Assembly (NCBI GenBank): GCA_013396635.1
Contig: WBMW01004112.1
Location: 518,285-582,284 of the forward strand
DNA: 64,000 nt
Source: Penelope pileata
Lineage: Eukaryota; Chordata; Aves; Galliformes; Cracidae
Reading direction: 5' to 3'
Under the pieces are notes generated by a model. The model made no database searches, was not told where the DNA came from, and saw only the letters and a program-made list of their open reading frames with translations. The translations under genes were made by a program, and so were the position numbers. Of this stretch, positions 26,801-38,800 are shown piece by piece; the first letter of the stretch is position 1; every line of letters begins with the position of its first letter.

Positions 26801-29800
26801 TCTAGGTGGACCTGAAGAAGATGCACCAACTAGTCCAGTATACACTGGTCCAGAAGTTACGGTATTTAACATTTTTCATTTTTTGTTTTTAGAAGATTCG
26901 TCTCTAAAATATGTCTATAGTTGCTCAGTAACTAATCATTGACCCAGTAATTGTTACTTTAATCCACGAAGAGGGAAAATAGAGTTTGAACAGCTGCATT
27001 TTAATGGTTTTCAGTAACAGAGAAATGGTATAATTATGTATATATTGCAGCAGGGCATGGTCAAGTGACAATGAAGTTGGTTTTTGATTTGACTTCCAAG
27101 CATGGTCTCCAGCGGTTTTACAAAAGACACTAATGGAGGAGCCTGGGAGCTTTCATATCTTTTTCCAAGACAGTAAAACATCAAGAATTTGAGGAAGAAT
27201 GCATACTATTCTGAGTTACAGTAGGAGAGTAATATAAGGATGGTTAAGATTACAAGATAACAAGATTACATGATAAAAATGTAGAGTTTTTTTTAGAGAT
27301 ATTTAAAATTCTATACGTGTAGGGTAATATATCCTATGAGACATTGAAATGGCTTACATTATTACAGAAATAATATAGCATTGTTCTGCTAGATGACATG
27401 TACAGTTGAAGGTATTTGTTATGCACATGCATGATAGCAGGTTCTGAAAGATACCATATAGACAAGTTTCAGTACTGACCCTCTGACCTAGTCAACACTT
27501 CTACGTTTTTCCAAAATTGTCACTGTAGATAGCTCAACATTAGAAATTTAAGTAGACAGTAGCATAAAAACATTGATGTGTGAATTCTTTTCAAAGGAAG
27601 ATATTTCTTCAAGATACTTAGAAGAAATGGGTAAACGAGAAGGTAGCCTCCCTCCAGAGTACGTTAAATTGTTGAAGGTTAGTGACTTAAAAATATACAC
27701 AATTTTTCATTTTTCTTTCTTTCTGTATGTTTTCATTCCTTACTCACCACAAAATTAATTCTCCTGTAGAGCAAAGGGAATGGCAAAGATGGAGTCCCAG
27801 CAAAAGCAGATGAACGATCTGAAGTAAGACTTTTTTTATGTGTATTACAGGGTGAAAAATAGTGCAATTATTATTGGATTCCTTGGAAAATTAAAATGTT
27901 GTATGTCTTTCAAAATACCAGGAAGCAGGAGGGGTCAGTTGGCTGCCAGATAGCATAGATGTTGATAAAACTAAGAATTGGGCACAGGATTGTTTTTGTT
28001 TGTTTTGTTTTATAATAAAGACGTAGTAACTGACAGAAACTGTAGCAAGGCATATAAATACTAATAGAGGTGTTGGATATAATAATAATAAAGGGACAAA
28101 ATAGTGGGCGTAGTAGCAACATAGGGGGAGAGAGCAGGTGTTCATAGAATAGTCTCTTTGTAATCTTTTTACCAATTATTAATTTTTATACTTAGCAAGA
28201 TAATTATGTAAGTCAGTTTAATTTAGCTACTTGCAAGTTTAATATGTAAAAATAAGAGCTTGTCTGAGTGAAAAAGTGAGGGGAAGTATCATTTGAATAA
28301 GGTTGAAACACAGTCAGATTTTAAACTGAGTTTGACAGAATTGATATTTGAACTTCAATAATTATAACCTAGCCTACAATTTTTATTCAGAAACCAATGA
28401 CAGATGATGAGGTTGCAGATGCCCTGTCATCTGACTTTACCTGTAGCGCTGCTGCTGAAGAAAAGAAGACAAGTCTGACAGAGGTATTGATGTATTTTTT
28501 TTGCCACGAAATCTTTCATTGCAGTGAAATATTGCGATTATCGTAGCACTTTGCTCTAAAATAATGTTGACAGTTTTCCCTTTCTTTTATTTTTGCAAAT
28601 TTGCTTGTAATTAAATCTGTCTCATTTTGCTTACTTTAAAGAAACAAAGTAAGGAAGGAGAAACCATACAAGCACAAGCAGCAAGTTCAGTCAAGACTTC
28701 AGTTCCTCCTAAGGAGAAGAAAATAAAATCAGAAGAGGTATAAAGGTCTATCTTTTGACTAGTTAACTTCTAATTAAAATTTCATGTTAGAAATTTCATG
28801 TGTGCCTTGTCTTGTAAAGGTGCTTGTTATCCTCATTTTCATTTGAAAATTCCTATTTAACTAGGAAAGTAAGGGAATAACAGGAATTTTGATTCTACAC
28901 TCTACAGCATTAGAACAATCAGATCTTGATGGGTCAGATAATTCTCTTGCATTTCTCTGCAGAATAAATATTATTTTGACTGGAGGCAATAAAGTGTGTT
29001 TTCTTAGATGATCTGTGTTTAAAATGTGTATGTGATTTTGTTTTCTCATGTTTTATAAATCATTCATTTTTCTCATCTAAAGGGTATGTGTGTGACCGTG
29101 CACTTCTTTTCACCCCCCAAAAAATTGCCATGTGGTTCAGCATGATGTTACAAAAATCAAATGAAGCCAAATAGAAATGACAAGTGTGGTGCCAGCTGTT
29201 TGCTTCATATACAGCACAAAAGATACGTGCAAGTGTAAGTCTCTGTCAATTTAAAGAGGTAACAAATGGATTTGCATATTTTTTTAAATACAGGAAATGA
29301 AAGAGGATGCAATGGAAGCTCTTATGGCCACTATTGGTGGACCTGAACCTGAACCCGAACCTGAAGATGTTAGCACTATTGTAGAGGTGTCAGAGGTATA
29401 GTTTTGCTCTACTAATCTCACTTACTTCTCCTGTCTTCACTTACAGCTCAAAGTAGGCAAATGACAGGGAAACAGCAGAAAATTAATTGTTGCTGAGAAA
29501 AGATGTTAGAGCTTAATTTTGATTTTGGAGCTTAATTTTGACAAACAGGCACAAGTTGTGTTGCAGATTGAGTCTGGGCCTTAAGATGGTGGATGCATTG
29601 TTTTATGAAGAAAGTCCTGATACTTAAAAGCTGTGTTTAAGTAGCTGATGGCAAAAAGATAGATCATCACAGCTTATATAGTCAGAGGGATGCAGTCCCA
29701 GGAAACCTCAGGACTTTGTTTTATCCACAAGGTCTAAACGTACTTTCTATGAAGTTACAGTTCTGAACAGTGTCTGGAGCTTTATGTATTTAAAATAAAC

Positions 29801-32800
29801 AAAATATAGCCCTATTTGTTTATGGCAGTGATTCTTAAGCCATGATTATATTACCACAGAAAATTGATAGGAGTAAATGGAGAAATATACAATATCTACA
29901 ACCTTTCAATATTTAAAGGATGGCTATAAGAAAGAAGATGACAGACTCTTTAGCAGGGTCTGTGGTGATAGAACAAGGGGAAATGGTTTCAAACTAAAAG
30001 AGGGTAGATTTAGACTGGATATAAGAAAGAAGGTTTTTATGATAAGGGTAACAAAACACTGGAACCGGTTGCCCAGAGAGGTGGTGGAAGTCCCATCCTG
30101 GGAGACACTCAAGGTCAGGCTGGACAGGACTCTGAGCAACCTGATCTAGCTGTTGGTGTCCCTGTTCATTGCAGGGGAGTTGGACTAGATGGCCTTTAAA
30201 GGTCTCTTCCAACTCTTTGAGTATCTTGATATGTGGAATAATTTTATCTAATGCTAGTATTTCTTCAAGCAGTAGACTTAACAATCCTGTTATTGATGTT
30301 GATTGTATGTTAAGTTTTCATTGCTATAAGTAAATATTTTTTGTTCATTCTTTTTTCAGGCAAAAGCTAAAGAGAAAAAAGAAGAAAAGGCTGGAGAACG
30401 TGACGATACAATACCTCCAGAATACAGGCTAACTCCTGAGTTGGTAAGTTTTTTCAAATCTCCATTGCTCTGTAAATAGGGCAATTGCCTAGAACACTTT
30501 CCTTGGTCCCAGAAAGAGAAGGAACATGGAGAAAACAAGCAGTAGTAGTGTATTCAGCCAGTGGCTTTACCCTTTTGGTAGTTCCTGTATCTCTAATTTC
30601 TTTTTCTTTCTATGTGGGCATGACTGCATTTTTCAGGCATCTTCAGGAATGATGTGATCTTCCCAGTTCACATGTTCCTTCTCAGAGAGTGATGTGATTT
30701 GTTTCTGACATTAAACCTCAGTGTTGGAAAACCACTCTTGGGTACCCTTTTACAAAGTACCCTTGAAACAATAATATAAAATGGTATAAAAATTACTTCC
30801 TTGGATTGTAAATTCAAGTGATGGAGATTTGCTCAGAGTTAAGAAGACCAGCAGCAGAACTGAAATGTGTTTTGTCATTTACAGAACTGAAAGCTTTTGT
30901 GATGATTGTTAGTATAATTGACATCAACGACGTTGGTATTTAAACTGTCTGTGGTGGAACTAGATGTTAACGTTTTGTTTTGATTTGACTACTTTTACCC
31001 CTTGATTAAAAGTTTCAAGGTTGCCTAACTACAGATGTGGAATTTAACCCCCTGTTAGTACAAGGGCAGAAGTTTATATTTTGCAGTCAGGGCTTACTTT
31101 TCTACTGGATTAATTTCTGCTGTTTTGCTATGAAATTAATTCCTGCTGCATATTGGTACTGATGGAATTCAAGACTTCTTTACAGTTTCTTGGCCCGTTT
31201 TTACTGTGTTGGCATTACATTTTTTTTTTAAAGTCTGCTTACTCCCCTTGTTTAGGTGAATGCCAGTTACTGTCTCACTGACTTCACCTAATATATCTCA
31301 TATGATTATTTTAAGGTGGCTGTGGAATATGACAGTTCTTGTAATAATGGAAAGATGTCAATAATACTTGCTTTTTTTACTTTTAGGATAAAGATGGAAA
31401 GCCAGTATTGCTGAAGCCTGAAGAAAAACCTAAGGTTAGAAAACTGACAATACTGTAGGTGTGTGAATAGATAACCTGTTTTCTCCCCCCCATCATCACT
31501 TCTCTCTGTGCCATTGTGTAAGTCTCTTGATCTGTTTGTGTCTTTACTTCCTTGCACAAAGCGCACTAATCTGAAGGGTCAAGTGGAAACTGTTTTTACT
31601 GAAATTCACTGGCTGAAGGAAGCGATCATAGCAAGAGAAGGATTTAGAGATTTCTTAGGCATTGCAGAGAAATAACTATTAACACAAAGAAAAGATTTAT
31701 TGAAGAGATGGTATAAGGTGTCCTGTAGTAATCTGTTGGAGCCATTGAAATGCAGAGGGAGGTGAGGTAGGAATGTCTATGTTTTCATGACAGTTAGTCA
31801 TCAAATATAAAGTAATACAGCTGGAAAGAAGGAAGAGGCTTCTGCGGACATTTTCGTAATTGCAGAGAACAACTTGGACTTTACAAGAAGTATCTCTATT
31901 ATGGCATAGAAAGTGCAAGACATTTAACAGATTAAAGGGTAAGTTTAAAGGTTACTTAAAAGTACAGGAGGAAAGCAAAAATAAGGAAAATAAAGGAAAC
32001 TGAAAAGAAAGGAACAGAAATATGGTGAGTTGAAGAGTGCTGTCACTCTTGAATTGAAAAAGTACAGTTAACATTCACTCTTCTGAAATGTGTGAAGGTC
32101 AGGACCACTCTGAGTGAAAATCAAACTGTGCCTTTGTACCAGAAATGTGATGTCATTTGTGGTGTTCCAGCTGGAAGTATGGAGGAAGACAAAGGTAGCG
32201 ATGGAAAAAGATCTCTATAAATTTGCATCTGTCAAATCTTTGACGTTCAATCATCTGAGTGGGTAATGTGTGAGAGCTGCACAGAGGAATGTGCCAAACA
32301 TGTCATAAGGAAAAAAAGAGAGAGCTTCAAGGAAGCTATGCTTTAAGGGAACTAGACACTCATGTTAGGAGACAAGTCCTCTTGTTTCCCAGGGAGCACA
32401 AGTTAAAACACGACCAGGAAAAAAGCCTCCAAAAGAGGAAAATGAATTAAAGGAGGTTGGTCCATAGTTTGACTGAGATCCAATACCAAAGCAAAACAGG
32501 AGGTAAGCTCAGAGTCATGAGGTCTTACACCAAAAGAATGTAGTGATTAGCAGAAAAATAAGTATTCCTGTGCTTTTATGAATCTGGGACACAAGTGTAA
32601 TTTAATATTTGATCTGTAAGTTAACGTCAGGAGTATCTGTGTTCCAGGGTTGTTTTTTCTTTTTTTTTTCCCTCTGCACTATGTCACTATTTATAATTTG
32701 AAGAAGGCAGTTTTCAGCAAGATATATTCACCATCATTCCTATGGTGTCATTAGTGATTTAGATCTGTGAAACCAAAAGCATCAAAAAAATGTCACTAGC

Positions 32801-35800
32801 TGACATATCTTCAATTATTTCTTTCTCAGTACTTGGGGAACAGAAAGTTTTTCCTTCTTGAGATTTCAGCTGGAGTTTCTAGTAATTCGAGTCTCCTTTT
32901 TGCATACCCTTAACAACAACATGTGATGTGATTACTTTTGTGAAAAAGAATTGATTTTCCTAAATGCTTTTCTGATGTGGTGGTTTGAAGAGTAGTTCAG
33001 TAGTTATGAAAAGTGGGACTTTGTATGATGAAACTTCTTAGAAATACTTAGGGGAACTGACCAACAAGTGAAACAGTATGAGAAGAAAAACAGTAAAAGA
33101 GTCTCCTTTAGGAATGTCATTCATTATACTTATTATAAACTTATTCAAGTAAGTCTACGCCAAATTAATTCCACATAGCAAGTGAATGGCTATCACTGAT
33201 ACTAAATCATTTAACATTTAGGTGTAAACCTTGAAGTTGGAAGGATGGCAGGGGCATTTGTAACTGATCACAGAGGTATATAGGTCGCATAGTACCATAT
33301 CATGTAGTATCAACAAATTGTAATAGTTTGCACAGTAAGGAAGTGAAGCTGCAATTTATTCACTTTTCCCTGGAGTATTCATAGGGGAAACGGCAGAATG
33401 TCAGCAGTCACTGCATGAGGTAAGAGAATGTCTAGGTGACACTGCCTCTGAGGGAACTGTATTTCTGCTGGGGAAAAAAAGTGGGAGAATCAGAATCTGA
33501 TAGTGCTGCTTTCCAATACCTATATATAATTTACACTCAAAGTAGTGAAACAACACAGTATGGGTACAATAAATATTATTATTATTTTTTAACTAGAAAA
33601 TTGCGTTTCATTTTTAGTAGCCTGGTAAACTATATTGAACATTATGTTCCCTAAATTTTGCATGTAATGTTCTCTACAATTATGCTGGCTTTTAATGTCA
33701 AAAGAACTGACTCATTCTGATTATTTTTTTTTTTTAGTTCTGTGCACTACTACGAAATTCATGGTCTTTGTTGGATATAAATGTCAGGGATTATTTTGGT
33801 GTAAGCTACAAAAGTTTGTCTGCTTTCTGAAAACTTGAAGTGTAGTTCTTGAAAAATAAATTTAAAAACTATGAGTCACTCATACCACATACATCCTTTT
33901 ATGCAGCCTTTGAGTGAATCTGACCTTGTTGATGAATTTTCAAAAGACTTTGCCCACCCTGCACCGCCTGCGGTACAATCCAAACCATCAAAGCCCCACA
34001 GCACATCCAAAGTAAGTGTTTCTAGTTCACTGAAAACACTGACGCTGTCTGCTTTGTTAAGATTAAATAATGCTCATTCAAGAAAAAATATTTTCTTTTG
34101 TGTGCTATTTCCCCTTTCTTTTCAGTGGAACATGCATTATGTTAACGGTTTGTCATTTAGTCTTTAAGCGAAGGGCATCCAGCTTTACATTTAGACTTTT
34201 ATATTTTATACTGCGTTTATAAAAAGCAAAACAAAACACTTAACAGGTATTTTTGGAGTTTCTGAGCATATTCAGTAAAATGCAGTGCAACTGTTCTGTT
34301 TCAGAAGCCTTCAGCTCCTGTGTCTGCAGAAACTACAAAGGATGAAGTAGTCCCTCGTGCCACAGCTTGTTCTGTGCAGTCTTCAGCTCCAGCATCTGTG
34401 TCTTCAGTGAGTACTCAGAGCTAAAGGAAACCTCACCATCCTCATGGTGAAGCATTTCTTCCTAATATGTGGTCTAAATCTACCCTCCTTTAGTTTAAAG
34501 CTGTTACATCCAGCCAATTCATTATCCACCGGGTGGCTCATCTGTCAAATCCATGTCTCTTCAATTGAGAGACAAGGATGTTGTGTCAATGCATTTCTGG
34601 AAAGAAGAAGTATGGAAGTATGTTTACAAAACAGACACCTATCAGTGTTCCCTTACACCTTGAACTCAGGAGATCCCAAGTGTGTGGAGAAAACTAGGCA
34701 GAAAAGCATTACAGTTTTTTAATTTGCTTCTGAGTGCTTGCTTTTAGTAATGTGCATTTGGCAGGTGTACTTTATGACCAGTTTTCTTCTGCTGCAGCTG
34801 AATTCCAATCAAAGAATTGTGTTTTACTGTGTCAATACTCTTGCAGGTTGGTCATGTGGCAGATGAAGCACTAGAAGCCTTGTCAAGTAGCCTAGGGAAG
34901 AGGGAGCCTGATCCAGAAGAAAAGAAACCTGTTGTGGACAAAGTTAAGGTAGATAAATAATCAGTCCTCAAAACAGTACCCTGCTGATAACACCTATCTT
35001 CATTGTTACTGTATTTCCACAGGCTAAACAAGTGGGAGATAATATTGTCACTTTTTAAAAAGAAAATCTACTTGTGAAACCAATTGTGTTCTGCTTAGGA
35101 AATACTGGTAGGATTTGAATACAGGGAGTACATTTTCTTTGTGCCCATTACAGTACTGTAGTACTTCTTCTCTCAGCTTCTGAAAACCACATTTGATTAG
35201 TGTGGTACTGCTGAAACAAAGTAGAACTAACTTGCATATTGGAGGTGACATACAGTTTAGTCCTTTTCCAAAAGGACCCACATTTATGATTAGTTGTTTA
35301 AATTTAGAGTGACATACAGAACTTCGTTTTGTCACTGGTCTTGGTAGGGAGCTTTATGTAAGTCACTGGTGCATGCTGTCTAAGGGAGTGCTGTTGGTGG
35401 TTGCAGTCTGAATGCCAGAGTTGCTCATCCCAGTCTGTGAGCCAAGTGGTATTGAATGTAGTCAAAAAGAGAACAGCTCTTCTGGTGTGCTGGAACTGTG
35501 TCAGAATTTTCCAAGGTTAATTTTACTACCTTTTCATGCTTATCATCTTCCAGTGTAACTTGTATGGGGAGTGGTCCTGTAAGGATTTGGCTGCTGCATT
35601 CTCTGCTTGGGCTTCCTTTACATGCAGTCAGGGAGTTGTTGAGTGCATTTTAAACAAAGTCAAGAATATTGGCTGAGAGGTACACTGCTATTTCGTTATT
35701 GATCTGTGCTTGCCTATATATTTAACTCTGTTGATCTTCATCAAAATAGATGGAGCTACTCCTGCTGTATGCAGGGAGAAACAAGAAGATAAGTAAATGC

Positions 35801-38800
35801 TTTTTGAAGAAGGCTCTTTTAATTATCATGAGATGTTTTCATCTGCCATTTGAATTGAATTAGATTTGATTTGAATTAGTAAACTGAAGACATTGGAAAC
35901 TTGCTTATATGCATTTCTGTTTAGATGTGGCTACTTGTTTTTATTAATATTATTTTTATTTTGCCTTCAAAGGAGAAAACCAAGCAGGAAGAACGCAAAA
36001 AATTGGGTGAAGATGAGGAGACAATTCCTCCAGAGTACAGATTAACAGATGCAAAAGTAACCCATTTAATATGCTGTTTTACTTTTCATTCCTCAGCGTA
36101 CATGGATAAAATTGAAATTCTATTTCATTTTGAAATGTTGTTATTTTACTTCAGGCACTTTTACAGTATGTAAAGATCGTGGTTTATACTTCGTGGATAT
36201 CTGACATCTTTCATTAGATGCTGAAATAGGAACAGAAATGGTTTAAATGCAAGTACCTGCACATGAGTGATTTTGTTTGAGATTAGAGCACTGGAATCTT
36301 TCATCATATTGTAAAATTTAATACACTGTGGTTAGTTAAAACCATTCTTAAAAAGTCCCAAAAAACAACAAACATCAAGTGGATATTTTTATGGACATAA
36401 CCACGCAACTCATTTTGCATAAATGAGTTGCTTAGTTATAGCCAAGTCTTGTGCAGCACTTGGCACAGATACCAGTATGACGCAGTATTTCTGGACTCTT
36501 TGTCTAGCAGTATTGATATAAATCTGGAAGCTAGGCTTTTACATAATTCTGCTACTTCAGTTTCCACAGAAACACAAAACTAGGGAAGCTCAGAATCCAA
36601 TGCTCTGAATCATTTTTAAGGAATCATAACGTTTTTAAGTTGCAGGAGTTTGATTTCTTTAAATGACACCTTGAGTAGCAGTGGTAGATGCTAGAGGTTG
36701 CTAGTTAGATCATTTTTTTGTGAAGTATTTTCTGTCGTTAGGTGAATTCTTTCAGACTTCTTGTACTGAGCAGTAATTTAAGGACTGCTTGGTTTAACAT
36801 AAGGGGATTTTTCTTTTGTAGGATAAAGATGGAAAACCACTGTTGCTAAAACCTGAAGAAAAGTTTCAGGTAAAGTGGATGTATAAACATTTAGAAGAAT
36901 GTTTTGTTCATTAGTGACTTACTGAAATGTTAGTAAGATTTCTCTGTGTTCAGTTTTAAAATGGAAATGTACTCTGTTACCTACTGAATTTTTTTTCTCT
37001 TTTTCAATGATAGCCTATGAGTGAAAATGATCTGCTAGAGGGTTTGACAAAAGGGTTTTCGTGTTCTCCAGCCCAATCTGCACCCTTATCTACACCAACT
37101 GTAAATAAAGTGAGTATTTATTTTTTTTGGAGATGTTGAATTTTCATACAATTTCAGTAAACTAGGTTATTATTCTTTCCCTTACATTTATGCAAATATT
37201 CCCAAATAAATAAATTTTAATCTGGTTGCAATAAATTAGTGGAAGAGAGAGCAGGATTTTAATAAATAAGAAGAAAGCTAGAGAAGTTAGCTTTGTATTT
37301 TTTTACCAGATGTTTGCAAATACAGTGCTTGAAGTTGAGACTTCTAAAAAATGCTACTTGGTGATAAAGATGGGCATGGTGAAGTCTTAACCTCTTCCAA
37401 AGTCGAATGAAACTTCGTTTTGGCTTAGTTATGCCAGGGCTTCACCCAGTAGCTGAGATGGAAGATTGAACGTGAAAAAACTGAGATGTAAAACACCTAC
37501 ACTGTGCATCTCAGGAAGACATTTCAATCTGAAGAAACTCAAGCTTGAAAGAAAAATGAAGTCCTTGAATAAACTGTGTGGGCATTGCGTTTCAAATGCA
37601 TGGAATTTGATAAATATTTTTCTCTTACTCCTCTCTACTAGTAATGATGCTGTGTCTTGTTTCAGAAAACCAAGGAGGATAAAAAACCTGCAGATACTTC
37701 AGATGTTATCTCTGCTGCTACAGTTTCTTCAGTGCACTCAGCAGCTTCTCCAGCTTCTACATCAGTAAGCAGCATTTTCTTTAGATCCCTGTCTCAGACA
37801 ATGAAGAAATGGGTGAAGAGAGTTTGTAGTAAGATCGGGCCAGTTTTACTAATATAGACAATTGTAAAGTTAAATTATTGTTAATACTGGTTACTGAGGG
37901 GAAACAAAATGTTTCCTCTGGGGAAAAAAAAAAAAAAAAAGGTTGGATGTGTTCTAGACACTTCATGTTTGACTGGATGTGAAGACTGTTCTGTCCATTT
38001 TGTCTTAATGTTACTTAATGTTATATTTCAGTCTGTTTTTGAAAACTCCCTGCCTGCACTTTGAAAATGAGGAATGCAGTCCTGTGCTGATTCCTCCAGA
38101 ATTACAGAGGACATCAGTAGATTTGGGCACTTCATTTCGATGGGTCGATGCAGATAGTAAATGTGCATATGGCTGCATTTATGGGCTTGGGCCTTTAACT
38201 GAACCACACCATTATTCTGGTTAGATAATGACAGTATTGCAAATAATAATACTGTAGTCATCATCATAGTGGCAGAGACGTCTTTTAAGCCTAACATAAA
38301 GAAATTCAACGTCAAGGAAGTCATGGGTAGCTCCATGAGCTCCTTTTAATACCCGTTTTCCGTAGTTGCATTGAGTGGTAATGTGTATGCCTTTTTCTAT
38401 TTTGATCTGTTCAGTGAGAGCTCCCTCTAACGTTTTCAATCTAATTTGAAAGGGGAATATAAAACACCTCCACCTCAGTTTTATTTAAGGATTTTTTTCC
38501 TAACCAGTATTTGAATAAAACTGGCGTGAATTAGCCAAAAACAAACCCATGCATATTGTGAAGATAAAATCTTATTAAAATTTAACTAGTTAATATTTTT
38601 AATTGCTTAACTAATCTGCTGTGATGATGTTTGCAAAATGAATGACGCCTAACAAAAAACCCCAATCTTTTCATAGAACTGTTCTTATTCAGATGTGTAA
38701 TGAAACAAAACTATTTAGATCAGTTCTATAGCCCCTACTTGAAATTGTTTTCTGTAGGGCTAAATATTCAGATACTTTTTCCCCAGCTGTTACTTATTCA

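Larger units (their letters stand above)
30444..33906 (+). other. CAST: CAST domain II introns
   Basis: Intronic DNA interrupted by the 31387 exon. The 31.6-32.5 kb part is purine-rich on + and holds the candidate 32393 exon. No recognised repeat is seen. Confidence 0.5.

Noticed and set aside
29877..30149. 90-codon open frame on +
   Set aside because: It lies entirely in a CR1 3' region. The same sequence recurs at 55717 and 60670 without an open frame.
31600..32480. Purine-rich stretch considered as an endogenous retrovirus fragment
   Set aside because: No LTR, primer-binding site or gag/pol similarity could be read. Treated as intron.
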